Shown piece after piece: positions 44,043 through 52,920 of a DNA stretch of 64,000 nt. The DNA comes from Plantactinospora soyae (GTDB taxonomy: Bacteria > Actinomycetota > Actinomycetes > Mycobacteriales > Micromonosporaceae). The notes beneath the pieces were generated by a model, which was not told where the DNA came from, did not search any database, and worked only from the letters and a program-made list of their open reading frames with translations. The first letter of the stretch is position 1, and every line of letters begins with the position of its first letter. Where the stretch lies: the NCBI RefSeq assembly GCF_014874095.1, contig NZ_JADBEB010000001.1, forward strand, positions 62,001-126,000. Reading direction: 5' to 3'. The translations under genes were made by a program, and so were the position numbers.

Positions 44043-45026
44043 TCAGCCGCTGGTGCCCCAGGCGAGCACCCGGGCCGGCGCGTCGACCAGGATCCGGCGT
44101 ACGACGTCCGGGCCGAGGTGCGTACGCAGCCGGGGCAGGAACCGGTTGGGCAGGTACGCCATCCCCGGCATCCCGCCGTACCCGACGTACCGGCTGCGGC
44201 GGGCGACGTCACCGCCGAGCAGCAGATGGTCGGTCATCCCCTGTCCACACACCGCTTCGATCAGCTCGATCAACGCGCTGTCCGGCCGATCCCGATGCCG
44301 CGCCATCCCGTCATAACCCAGGTACGCACCCCGCTGGGCGAGTTCCACGTGCAGCCCCGGATCAGGATTACGGTCGGCATGGGCGAGCACCACCCGTCCC
44401 GCAGCAACCGCATCCGCAGCCAGCAGGTCAAGAACCTCGTGCGCAGCGCTGCCATGCTCCAGGTGCACCATCACGGGAGCACCGGACGAGCGATGCGCGG
44501 CAGCCACCGCCCCCAGCACCCGACGCTCGAACGGACCGATCGACCAGTACCCAAGTCCCGCCTTCAACAGCCCGGCCCGCACCGGCCGCCCCGACGGATC
44601 CAGCGCGACCGCCGTACCCCTGCCGTGGTCTTCGGAAGCGGTGCCGACGTCGCGGGCCGGACACCCGTCGACCAGATCGGCAAGGAAGCGTGCCGCAAGC
44701 TGCGCCTCCGACCAGGAGGCCAGCGGATGGTCCGGGCCGTAGTGCGCGGCCCGGTGCGCCCCGGTCGTCGCCACCACCCGCATCCCGGTGGCCGCGCTGA
44801 TCCGGGCGACCGCCGCCGGGTCGCGGCCGAGCCCAACCGGGGTCGCCTCCACCATCGCAGTGATGCCGGCCTCGAACAGCAACGCCGTCTCGGCCTGGCT
44901 CGACGGCTCGTCGTCCAGCTCGTCCCCGGCCAGCAGCGGGCTGGCCTGGAACAGGTGCTCGTGATAGTCGGTCGGTCCGAGGTCCGAGGGTGACACGTCA
45001 CCGAGCACGGTCCGGACGAAGCTCAC
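44043..45026 (-). CDS. Phosphotriesterase-family metal-dependent hydrolase/lactonase
   Basis: 327 residues from GTG 45026, overlapping the upstream stop (GTGA). Binuclear-metal ligands: HEH in DYHEHLF, Lys in GLLKAGLGY (carboxylated bridging Lys), His in VMVHLEHG, His in LAHADRNPD and Asp in LLGGDVAR. PTE-family members in sugar operons are usually lactonases or carbohydrate esterases; true organophosphate activity is unlikely. Last gene of the operon starting at 52789. Fragments of it occur at 37478, 38643 and 42165. Confidence 0.92.
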   Translation of the reverse strand: MSFVRTVLGDVSPSDLGPTDYHEHLFQASPLLAGDELDDEPSSQAETALLFEAGITAMVEATPVGLGRDPAAVARISAATGMRVVATTGAHRAAHYGPDHPLASWSEAQLAARFLADLVDGCPARDVGTASEDHGRGTAVALDPSGRPVRAGLLKAGLGYWSIGPFERRVLGAVAAAHRSSGAPVMVHLEHGSAAHEVLDLLAADAVAAGRVVLAHADRNPDPGLHVELAQRGAYLGYDGMARHRDRPDSALIELIEAVCGQGMTDHLLLGGDVARRSRYVGYGGMPGMAYLPNRFLPRLRTHLGPDVVRRILVDAPARVLAWGTSG

Positions 45027-45982
45027 CGCACCGCCTCGGCCGCCGCCGACAGCCGCTGCACCGTCGCGGGATCCATCGGTACGTCGAAGATTTCGGCGAT
45101 CGCCTGGCTCCACCCGTGGATGAAGTACCGCCATCCGTCGACCACGGTCAGGCCACGCTCGTCGGCCTGGGCTCGGGCCTGGTGCAGGAACTCCAGGCTG
45201 CCCCGGTAGTTGAACTCCCAGACGTAGCCCTGCCGGGGCAGCCTGGCCCCGGGCGGCAGTGGCGAGCCCGGCCGGTCCTTGCCGAGCCCGGTCGCGTTGA
45301 CCACCAGACTCCAGTCCGGGGCCGTGTGGAGCAGGTCGAGGACGGCCCGTGGATCGGCCGCCGGCACGTACTCGACGAGTTCGGCCGATACGCCGCCGCG
45401 CTGGGCAACCGCGCGGAGGTGGGCGAGCCGATCCGGATCGGTGTCCGTGCAGACGATCCGCCGCGGCCGGTCCTTCCGCTGGCTCAGGTACCAGACCAGG
45501 GCGGTACCGGCACCACCCGCGCCCAGGCAGACGACCTCGGCACCGGTTGCCGTGAAGTGGTCGTCGGGCAGGAACTCCTCGGCGGCCAGGCCGGCGGTCA
45601 GCGGGTCCTTGGCGTGTCCCAGCAGCTTGCCGTCCCGCTTCGCGATGCTGGAGATCTCGCCGCAGAGCCGGGCGAAGTCGTCCACCTCGTCGAACAGGTC
45701 GTGCGCCGCCTGGTAGAGCCGGAGCTTGTGCGTGGTAACCAGCGCGCCCAGGTGCGCCGGGTCGTCCCGGATCTGTCGTACGAGGTCGCGGTACTGCTCG
45801 TCGTCCGCGTCCAACGGCAGGTCGTGTCCGACCAGTCGCTGGGTCGGCAGCCCGAGGATCTCGGCCCAGCTCGGAAAGACCTGGTTGATCGACGAGCTGC
45901 CGGTGGTGACCCCGACGAATCCCATGTAGTTGGCCCGATCCACCGTCTCACCCGCCTCCAGCCGTCGGTGCCGTCCGCTCAT
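45023..45982 (-). CDS. Shikimate-dehydrogenase-like oxidoreductase
   Basis: 319 residues. The N-terminal substrate domain carries LGALVTTHKLRLY, the equivalent of the catalytic Lys motif of AroE, and GVTTGSSSINQVFPSWAEIL. The Rossmann motif is VVCLGAGGAGTALVW (GxGGAGxA). The C terminus, GWRYFIHGWSQAIAEIF, replaces the usual MLxxQ motif. It lacks the rest of the shikimate pathway around it and lies in a sugar operon, so it likely oxidises a sugar-derived alcohol or acid. Overlaps both neighbours by 4 bp. Confidence 0.85.
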   Translation of the reverse strand: MSGRHRRLEAGETVDRANYMGFVGVTTGSSSINQVFPSWAEILGLPTQRLVGHDLPLDADDEQYRDLVRQIRDDPAHLGALVTTHKLRLYQAAHDLFDEVDDFARLCGEISSIAKRDGKLLGHAKDPLTAGLAAEEFLPDDHFTATGAEVVCLGAGGAGTALVWYLSQRKDRPRRIVCTDTDPDRLAHLRAVAQRGGVSAELVEYVPAADPRAVLDLLHTAPDWSLVVNATGLGKDRPGSPLPPGARLPRQGYVWEFNYRGSLEFLHQARAQADERGLTVVDGWRYFIHGWSQAIAEIFDVPMDPATVQRLSAAAEAVR

Positions 45983-46977
45983 CGGGAACCACCTACCCGT
46001 ACCGGATGGGTCGGGGTGCCGCCGTCGAGCACGGCGAGCAGGTCGGCCACCGCCAGCGAGCCCATCCGGTCGATCGCCTCCACGGTCTGCGCCCCGAGAT
46101 GAGGCGTCACCACCACCTTGTCAGCCAGGTCTTCGGCAAGCAGCGGCGAGGTACCCCCGGTCGACTCCGTGTCGAGCGTGTCGGCGGCGTACCCGGCGAC
46201 CCGACCGCTGCGCAGTGCGGCGGCGAGGGCCGGCTCGTCGACGAGGTCGGCGCGGGCGCTGTTGACCAGGATCAGGCCGTCCCGGGCCCCCGCCAGCCAG
46301 TCGGCGTCGACCAGCGGCCGGCCACCCCCGGGCGCGTGCAGCGAGATTGCCGTACAGCGGGCCGGCAGTTCAGCCAGCTCCACCGGTTCGGCGCCGGCCG
46401 CCCGGATCGCCTCGGCGTCCAGCATCGGGTCGTACGCCAGGACCGTGGCACCGAACCCGGACAGCCGGCGCCCGACCGCGCGACCGATCCGGCCGAAGCC
46501 GACGATCCCGACGGTCAGTGCGCCGAGTTCCCGGCCCCGCGAGATCGTCCAACTGCCGGACCGGACCCGCCGGTCCCCGGCCGGGATACCGCGCAACGCG
46601 GCGAGCAGCAGCCCGATGGTGAGGTCGGCGACCGCCTCGGTGTTCGCCCCCGGTGTGTTGGTGACCACGACACCGCGCGCCGCCGCCGCTTCCAGGTCCA
46701 CCGCGTCGACCCCGACGCCGTACCGGGCCAGCACCGTCAGGCGGGGCGCGGCGGACAGGTGCGCCTCGGTCACCGGGCCGGTGCCGGCGATCCAGCCGAC
46801 GGTGCCGGCGAGCAGCGGGCGCAGCGCGTCGAGCCGGTGGTCGGCTGGTCCGCGTACGACGGTCAGGCCGGCCTCCGCCAGCTCGCCGAGCAGGTCCCGG
46901 GAACCGGAGGAGAACGACCGCGACGTGACGAGCACACTGCGCCCGCCGGCCGGGCCGATCCGTTCGGTCACGCTCAT
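45979..46977 (-). CDS. D-isomer-specific 2-hydroxyacid dehydrogenase
   Basis: 332 residues from ATG 46977 (ATGA overlap with the kinase). NAD motif VGIVGFGRIGRAVG. Catalytic Arg in LVNSARADLVD, acidic Glu/Asp in the GYAADTLDTE region, and His in VVTPHLGAQT. Related to phosphoglycerate dehydrogenase in pattern but about 200 residues shorter than long SerA forms. In this operon it likely oxidises a sugar acid. Confidence 0.92.
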   Translation of the reverse strand: MSVTERIGPAGGRSVLVTSRSFSSGSRDLLGELAEAGLTVVRGPADHRLDALRPLLAGTVGWIAGTGPVTEAHLSAAPRLTVLARYGVGVDAVDLEAAAARGVVVTNTPGANTEAVADLTIGLLLAALRGIPAGDRRVRSGSWTISRGRELGALTVGIVGFGRIGRAVGRRLSGFGATVLAYDPMLDAEAIRAAGAEPVELAELPARCTAISLHAPGGGRPLVDADWLAGARDGLILVNSARADLVDEPALAAALRSGRVAGYAADTLDTESTGGTSPLLAEDLADKVVVTPHLGAQTVEAIDRMGSLAVADLLAVLDGGTPTHPVRVGGSR

Positions 46978-48485
46978 CGCGTACCACCGCCGCCGCCCCG
47001 GCCCTCGAACCACGGCTCAAGCCGGCGGTACGCGTCGAGGAAGACCGCGTGCCGTTCCCGGTAGGCGGCGTGCCGCTCCGGATCGGGCGTGAACTCGGCG
47101 GTGACCTCGGACAACTCCCGGGCCACGCCGAAATCGTCGACCAGGCCGAGGCCCACGGCCGCCGTGACCGCCGCGCCGAGGCTGTTCGCCTCCTCCACGA
47201 TGGAGCGACGGCGTACCGGGCAGCCCCAGACGTCGGCGAGGATCCGCAGCCAGACGTCGCTTGCCGCACCACCACCGATGGCGTCCACCCGGTCCACCGG
47301 CGCGCCATGTTCCCGGAAGGCGTCAACGCAGGTCAGCAGGTTGAACGCGACGCCCTCCAGCACGGCCCGGACCAGGTGTGGCCGGTCGTGGTGCCGGCGG
47401 ATCCCGACGAACGCCCCGGCCGCGTCCGGATTCCAGTACGGCGACCGCTCGCCCAACAGGTGCGGCAGGAAGTACAGCCCGTCGCTGGACGCGTCGGCGG
47501 TCTCGGCCGCCTCGACCAGTCGACCGAACCGGTCCCCGGCCTCGCCCGGTTCCAGCACGTCGGCGATCCACTCCAGCGAGGCGCCGCCGGCCTGCATGGT
47601 GGCGGTCGGCACGTAGTGCCCGGGTACCACGTGGTCGAAGGTCATCGTCCGCATCGCCGGATCGTGCAGCGGGCGCGGCGCGGCCACCGAGACCCAGGAC
47701 GAGGAGCCGAGATAGCAGTACGCGCCGTCGGCCGGCGACACCACCCCGGCACCGACCGCCGCCAGTGGGCCGTCCCCGCCGCCCATCACGATCGGGGTAC
47801 CGGCGCGCAGGCCGGTGGCCCCCGCCGCCGCCGAAGTCAACGTGCCGACCACGGCGGTGGCGGGGACGATCTCCGGCAGGAGTGCCGGATCCAGCCCGGC
47901 CGCGCCGAGCACCACGTCCGACCAGGTCCCCCGCTCCTGGTCGTACGCGTTCGTGGAGGAGGCGTCGGACGGGTCGGTGGCGAGCCGGCCGGTGAGCCGG
48001 TACACCGCGTAGTCCTTCGCGAGGCAGACGTGTCGTACCTTCGCGAACACCTCCGGTTCGCGGTCCCGTACCCACATCACCTTCGTGATCGAGTACGTCG
48101 GATTCAGCCGGTGCCCCAACAGCTTGTACGCCCGCTCCGCGCCGATCCGCCCCACCAACTGGTCAGCCTGCTCGCCGCTGCGGGTGTCCGCCCAGATGAT
48201 CGCCGGTCGGACCGGCCGGTACGCCGCGTCGAGCAGCACCGCGCCCATCATCTGGCCCGAGATCGCCAGTCCCCGGACATCGGCGGCGTCGACGTCGTGT
48301 CGGGCCAGGAGTTCCCGGGTCGCCTCGGTCAGCGCCCGCCACCAGTCCTCCGGGTCCTGTTCGGCGATCCCGCCCGGGGCGAACCTGGTCGGATAGGTCA
48401 CGGTGACCGAGCCGATCAGGGCGCCGTTGTCGGAGTGCAGCGAGGCCTTGTTGCCGGTGGTGCCGAGGTCGTGGGCGATCAGCAT
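46974..48485 (-). CDS. FGGY-family carbohydrate kinase (xylulokinase-like)
   Basis: 503 residues from ATG 48485. N-terminal ATP loop MLIAHDLGTTGNKASL, substrate-side motif WADTRSGEQ, and C-terminal VDAIGGGAASDVWLRILAD. Length matches FGGY kinases. Phosphorylates a pentulose, polyol or sugar acid after uptake; substrate not determinable. Two bases separate it from the permease stop. Confidence 0.93.
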   Translation of the reverse strand: MLIAHDLGTTGNKASLHSDNGALIGSVTVTYPTRFAPGGIAEQDPEDWWRALTEATRELLARHDVDAADVRGLAISGQMMGAVLLDAAYRPVRPAIIWADTRSGEQADQLVGRIGAERAYKLLGHRLNPTYSITKVMWVRDREPEVFAKVRHVCLAKDYAVYRLTGRLATDPSDASSTNAYDQERGTWSDVVLGAAGLDPALLPEIVPATAVVGTLTSAAAGATGLRAGTPIVMGGGDGPLAAVGAGVVSPADGAYCYLGSSSWVSVAAPRPLHDPAMRTMTFDHVVPGHYVPTATMQAGGASLEWIADVLEPGEAGDRFGRLVEAAETADASSDGLYFLPHLLGERSPYWNPDAAGAFVGIRRHHDRPHLVRAVLEGVAFNLLTCVDAFREHGAPVDRVDAIGGGAASDVWLRILADVWGCPVRRRSIVEEANSLGAAVTAAVGLGLVDDFGVARELSEVTAEFTPDPERHAAYRERHAVFLDAYRRLEPWFEGRGGGGGTR

Positions 48486-48487
48486 CG

Positions 48488-49558
48488 TCACGCCCCCCGG
48501 CGGACGAGCCGCCGCCCCTGCAACTGGTCGACGCCGACCGCGACCAGGATCAGCGCGCCGATCGCGACCTGCAACCAGAACGGGTCGATGCCGAGCAGCG
48601 TGCCGCCGTTGTTGAGCAGCCCGACGATCAGCGCGCCGACAAGCGCACCGAGCGCCGATCCCCGGGCGCCGAACAGGCTCGCCCCGCCGATCACACACGC
48701 GGCGATCGCCTGGAGTTCGTATCCGGTGCCGGCGGTCGGTACGCCGTTGCCGAGCCGGGAGGCCAGCAGGATGCCGCCGAGCGCCGCCAGCATGCCGGAG
48801 AGGGCGTAGACGCTGAGCAGGACGGCGTTCACCGGTACCCCGGTCAGCCGGGCCGACTCCGGATTCGATCCGACCGCGTAGATGTAGCGGCCCCAGACCG
48901 TCCGCCGCAGCCCGAACCCGACCAGCAGCGCGATCAGTACGGTCAGCCAGATCAGGTTGGCGACGCCGAGGAACTCCCCGCCGGCTATCTGGGTGAACGA
49001 GCGCGGCAGCGGCTGGACGGTCCGGCCTTCGGTGTAGAGCAGGGTCAGGCCCCGGGCCATCCCGAGGGTGCCGAGGGTGACGATGAACGGCGGCATCTTC
49101 AGGATCGCCACGAGTACGCCGTTCAGCAGCCCGACCGCCGCCCCGACCAGCAGGGCGAGCACGACTGCGAGCAGCACCGATCCGCCACCGGCGGTGTCGA
49201 AGACCGCCTTCGCGGCGATCACCCCGGACAGCCCGACCACCGAGCCGACCGAGAGGTCGATGCCGGCGGTCAGGATCACCAGGAGCTGGCCGATCGCGAT
49301 GATCGCGTAGATCGAGACCTGCCGGCCGAGGTTGTCCAGGTTGGTGCCGGTCAGGAAGGTGTCGGTGGCCAGGCTCAACCCGAGGACCAGCAACACGAGT
49401 ACGGGCAGCCCGCCGAAGCCGCGCCCGAGCAGGGCGCCCAGCCCGAGCACCTCCTTCTCCGGCGGCGTACCCGGCTGCTCGCTCGTGGCCGGCTGTTCGT
49501 CGACGGCCGGATCGCTGGACTGTCCGGTGGCCGGGGTCGCGTTCTTGTCGAGGGTCAT
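48488..49558 (-). CDS. Ribose-type sugar ABC transporter permease (RbsC-like)
   Basis: 356 residues, about nine membrane segments after a 40-residue Pro/Thr/Glu-rich cytoplasmic N terminus. Signatures GIDLSVGSVVGLSGV and GSNPESARLTGVPVN are typical of CUT2 permeases. Overlaps the ATPase gene (ATGA). Confidence 0.94.
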   Translation of the reverse strand: MTLDKNATPATGQSSDPAVDEQPATSEQPGTPPEKEVLGLGALLGRGFGGLPVLVLLVLGLSLATDTFLTGTNLDNLGRQVSIYAIIAIGQLLVILTAGIDLSVGSVVGLSGVIAAKAVFDTAGGGSVLLAVVLALLVGAAVGLLNGVLVAILKMPPFIVTLGTLGMARGLTLLYTEGRTVQPLPRSFTQIAGGEFLGVANLIWLTVLIALLVGFGLRRTVWGRYIYAVGSNPESARLTGVPVNAVLLSVYALSGMLAALGGILLASRLGNGVPTAGTGYELQAIAACVIGGASLFGARGSALGALVGALIVGLLNNGGTLLGIDPFWLQVAIGALILVAVGVDQLQGRRLVRRGA

Positions 49559-51108
49559 CGGGACTCCAGAGGGGCTTGCGCGGGCATCGGGGCCGACAGG
49601 TCCGCAGCCGACGTCAGTGGACTGGTCAGGCGGAGGATCTTCTCCTCGGTGGCCTCCCCCGCCGGAAGCTCACCGACGACCTCCCGCTCCCGTACGACGA
49701 CGATGCGGTCGCAGAGGCCGAGCAGCTCGGGCAGGTACGAGGAGACGACCAGTACGGCGAGCCCGTTGCGGGCCATCTCCGCGATCGCCTGGTAGATGTC
49801 GGCCTTGGCGCCGACGTCGACGCCCTTGGTCGGCTCGTCCAGCAGCAGCACCTTCGCGCCGGTGGCGAGCCAGCGGGCGAGCAGGACCTTCTGCTGGTTG
49901 CCGCCGGAGAGCGAGGTCACCGGGTCGTCGAACGAGCCGTACTTCAGGCGTAGGCCCTGGACGGACTGTTGGACGTGCCGGCGTTCGCGGCTTCCGCGTA
50001 GCACCGATCCGCTGGAGACCTGGCCGAGGCTGGCGATGGAGACGTTCGCCTCGATCGAGAGCTGGAGCAGCAGCCCCGACTCCTTCCGGTCCTCGGTCAC
50101 CAGGGCGACGCCGTGCCGGGCTGCGGCCCGGGGCGAGCCACCGGGCACCGCCACCCCGTCGACCTTGACCTGCCCGCCCTCGACCGGATCGGCGCCGAAG
50201 ACCGCCCGGACGATCTCCGACCGGCCGGCGCCGAGCAGCCCGGCCAGCCCGACGATCTCGCCCCGACCAACGGTCAGGTCGACCGGGGCGGCGAAGCCGG
50301 CGATCCGCAGGCCGCGTACCTCCAGCCGGGGCGGGCCGATCTCGTGTCGTACGCCGGGATAGAGGTTCTGGACCGGGCGGCCGACCATCGCCTGGATCAG
50401 CGAATCGTGGTCGTACTCGGCGACCGGCCGGGTCGCGACCACCTTGCCGTCGCGGAGCACGGTGACCCGGTCCCCGACCGCGAACATCTCCTCCAGCCGG
50501 TGGGTCACGTAGAGCACGGTGTGGCCGGCGTCCCGCAGCGCGCCGACCCGGTCCAGCAGCGCCGCCGCCTCCCGCTCCGACAGCGCGGTGGTCGGCTCGT
50601 CGAAGATCACCAGCTTGGCGTCGGTGCCGAGGACCCGGGCGATCTCGACGAGCTGCCGGGTCGCGGTCGGCAGCGCCCGGACCGGCTGGTCCAGGTCGAG
50701 GTCGCCCAGGCCGACCCGGTCCAGGTGGCCCAGCGCGGTCCGGCGCTGCGCGGCCCGGTCGATGATGCCGAACAGCCGGCGCGGAAACCGGCCCATGGTG
50801 AGGTTGTCCAGCACGCTGAGGTCCGGCAGCAGGCTCAGTTCCTGGTAGACGACGCCGATCCCGGCGTCGCGGGTCTCGACCGGCGACGGGCGCGGCCCGA
50901 GAGCCCCACCCGACACCTGGTAGTCGCCCCGGTCCCGGGCCACCGCGCCGGTCAACACCTTGATCAGGGTCGACTTGCCGGCCCCGTTCTCCCCGGCGAG
51001 GCAGTGCACCTCGCCGGGAAGCAGGTCCAGGTCGACGTCCTCCAGCGCCGTCACCGGCCCGTACGCCTTGGTGACGCCGCGCAGCCGCACCACGGGTACG
51101 TCGCTCAT
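49555..51108 (-). CDS. Sugar ABC transporter ATP-binding protein (RbsA/MglA-like)
   Basis: 517 residues with two ABC domains. The first has Walker A GENGAGKSTLIKVL, Q-loop region and Walker B LVIFDEPTTALS. The second has the degenerate Walker A GLLGAGRSE and signature LSGGNQQKVLLARWL with LLLDEPTKGVD. This doubled structure is normal for CUT2 importers. GGAGGTGT precedes ATG 51108. Confidence 0.96.
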   Translation of the reverse strand: MSDVPVVRLRGVTKAYGPVTALEDVDLDLLPGEVHCLAGENGAGKSTLIKVLTGAVARDRGDYQVSGGALGPRPSPVETRDAGIGVVYQELSLLPDLSVLDNLTMGRFPRRLFGIIDRAAQRRTALGHLDRVGLGDLDLDQPVRALPTATRQLVEIARVLGTDAKLVIFDEPTTALSEREAAALLDRVGALRDAGHTVLYVTHRLEEMFAVGDRVTVLRDGKVVATRPVAEYDHDSLIQAMVGRPVQNLYPGVRHEIGPPRLEVRGLRIAGFAAPVDLTVGRGEIVGLAGLLGAGRSEIVRAVFGADPVEGGQVKVDGVAVPGGSPRAAARHGVALVTEDRKESGLLLQLSIEANVSIASLGQVSSGSVLRGSRERRHVQQSVQGLRLKYGSFDDPVTSLSGGNQQKVLLARWLATGAKVLLLDEPTKGVDVGAKADIYQAIAEMARNGLAVLVVSSYLPELLGLCDRIVVVREREVVGELPAGEATEEKILRLTSPLTSAADLSAPMPAQAPLESR

Positions 51109-51128
51109 GACACCTCCCTCGGGTCGGC

Positions 51129-52166
51129 TCAGCCCTTGGTCTTCGGCGGGTTCAGCAGCGCCTTGAGTTCCTCGGCGTCGACGTTGCCCTTGTCCACCAG
51201 TACCGCACCCGGGTCGAGCCGCTGCGGTGCGTTGCTGCCGGCGACCGCCATCGCCGCCTCCACCACTCCCTGGTACCCGAAGAAGAACGGGTTCTGTACG
51301 ACGATCGCGTCGATTCCGCCGGACCGTACCGCCTCGACCTCGGCCGGGTCGGAGTCGAACGCCACCACGGCGACCCGGTCGCCGACGCCCTTCTCCTGGA
51401 CCGCCTTGGCGGTGCCGACCCCGGAGGTGTTGTTGTCGGCGAAGATGCCGGCGAGGTCGGGTACCCGGGTCAGCGCGTCGTTGACCTGGCCGACCGCCTT
51501 GTTCAGGTCATTGTCGTTGACCAGCGTCTGCACGATCGTCGCCTGCGGGCACTTCTCCGCCAGGCCCTGCTTGAAGCCCTCGAACCGGTCGATCAGCACC
51601 TGTATGCCGGAGACCGCCGACTCGTGCAGTACCTTGCCGTTCGGCTTGCCGGCCTGGGTGATCAGCTCACAGAGCCGCTGACCCGCCTGGGCGCCGGCCT
51701 TGACGTTGTCGGTACCGATGAAGCCGTCGCTCTTGGTCTGCACCGCGTTGTCGACGATCACCACCTTGATCCCGGTGGACCGGGCCCGGTCGATCACGCC
51801 GTTCAGCGCGGTGGAGGAGTTCGGCGCCAGGACGATCCCCTTGGCGCCTCGGGAGATGGCGTCCTCGACCAGCCGTACCTGCGGTTCGATGTCGGCTTCC
51901 GAGGTGGGGCCGAACAGGTCCAGTTCGATCCCGAGGTCGGTGCCGGCCTTCTTCGCGCCGGCGAGCATGGACTGCCAGAACTCGGATTCGGTCGCCTTGA
52001 CGATGACGTCGATCTTCGTACCGGCGATCGCCGCCGTCGCGGCGTCACCGCCACCGTCGTCCGATCCGGAACCGGAGCTGAAGGCCCGGCCGGCGACGAC
52101 GCCGACGGCCAGGGTGACGACCGCGGCGAGCCCGGCCGCGGCGAGTGAGACGCTCTTCGTTGCCAT
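51129..52166 (-). CDS. Sugar-binding periplasmic-type protein (RbsB-like)
   Basis: 345 residues from ATG 52166. The N-terminal hydrophobic segment VSLAAAGLAAVVTLAVGVV has no lipobox Cys, so it is probably a membrane anchor. The rest is a Peripla_BP_4 fold: IDVIVKATESEFWQSMLAGA, GIVLAPNSSTAL, VIVDNAVQ, ADNNTSGVGTA. It delivers the unknown substrate to the RbsC/RbsA pair. Confidence 0.94.
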   Translation of the reverse strand: MATKSVSLAAAGLAAVVTLAVGVVAGRAFSSGSGSDDGGGDAATAAIAGTKIDVIVKATESEFWQSMLAGAKKAGTDLGIELDLFGPTSEADIEPQVRLVEDAISRGAKGIVLAPNSSTALNGVIDRARSTGIKVVIVDNAVQTKSDGFIGTDNVKAGAQAGQRLCELITQAGKPNGKVLHESAVSGIQVLIDRFEGFKQGLAEKCPQATIVQTLVNDNDLNKAVGQVNDALTRVPDLAGIFADNNTSGVGTAKAVQEKGVGDRVAVVAFDSDPAEVEAVRSGGIDAIVVQNPFFFGYQGVVEAAMAVAGSNAPQRLDPGAVLVDKGNVDAEELKALLNPPKTKG

Positions 52167-52177
52167 GGGGTCTCCTG

Positions 52178-52789
52178 TCAGTGGGAGCGGGCGGTGGGTC
52201 CGGCGGTACCTGCCGGGGTGCCGAACGGGACGAGTTCGACCCGGTCTGCGGAGCGGCGGGCCCGCAGACCCATGCCGTGGGTGAGCACCCAGCCGTAGTC
52301 GTGTCCGGCGCTGCCGGGATAGACGGCGAGGAACCGGTACGGCTCGTCGCCGACGTTGACGCTGCGGTGCGCCCAGCCCGGCGGGATGTAACCGATCACT
52401 CCGGGGCTGATGTCCAGCCATTCGGCCCGCTCGCCGTCGAAGAGCAGCAGGCCGCCGTGACCCTCCAACCCGAGGTAGATCTCGCCCTGCGGGTCGGGGT
52501 GCTGGTGTCCCTTGGTCATCCAGAACTCGCCGCCGGTGTCCCCCGGAAAGATCGTGGTGATCGACTGCGGCAGCTCCCGGGCGGTCTCCGGCACCGGTGA
52601 GGAGACGACCGTGTAGACCACGGGGTCGCCGTCCGCGACCGCCTGTTCCCAGGCGCGGCGGTCCGCGAACAACCCCTCAAGGTCGGACATCCGCCGCTGG
52701 AGGGTCGGCCCCTGCGGTTCCAGCGTGGCGTTGTCGGCGCCGAACCGGATCGCGAAGGGCTGGAGCGGCGGGGTGGCGCTTGTACTCAC
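52178..52789 (-). CDS. Cupin-type glucose-6-phosphate-isomerase-like protein
   Basis: 203 residues from GTG 52789. The cupin metal motif TKGHQHPDPQGEIYLGLEG and a second His in PPGWAHRSVN match archaeal-type (cupin) phosphoglucose isomerase, a known alternative to the sugar isomerase fold. First gene of the operon after the GntR-controlled promoter. In this setting it probably isomerises a sugar phosphate or free sugar. Confidence 0.88.
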   Translation of the reverse strand: MSTSATPPLQPFAIRFGADNATLEPQGPTLQRRMSDLEGLFADRRAWEQAVADGDPVVYTVVSSPVPETARELPQSITTIFPGDTGGEFWMTKGHQHPDPQGEIYLGLEGHGGLLLFDGERAEWLDISPGVIGYIPPGWAHRSVNVGDEPYRFLAVYPGSAGHDYGWVLTHGMGLRARRSADRVELVPFGTPAGTAGPTARSH

Positions 52790-52828
52790 GTCAGCTCCCG
52801 TTTCGGTCGTGTTTCGGGACACTGTCGT

Positions 52829-52849
52829 CCTGTCATTACAGGATGTCAA
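52829..52849 (-). promoter_or_regulatory. Sugar-operon promoter with GntR-type operator
   Basis: TTGACA (52849-52844, minus strand), then the inverted repeat CCTGTAATGACAGG (52842-52829) in the spacer and a weak GACAGT -10. The GntR gene is immediately upstream. CCTGTTATCCT near its own start (53720-53730) may be a second site. Confidence 0.65.
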
Positions 52850-52920
52850 GAGATCCACCGAGATTTCCGCAGGTCCGAGGGCCGCACGGGCCGGAATCGA
52901 CTCCGGGTCGGAGCCGGAGG

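Noticed and set aside
44043-45026. Organophosphate-degrading phosphotriesterase
   Set aside because: The family name alone does not support it; operon context favours a lactonase or sugar-ester hydrolase.
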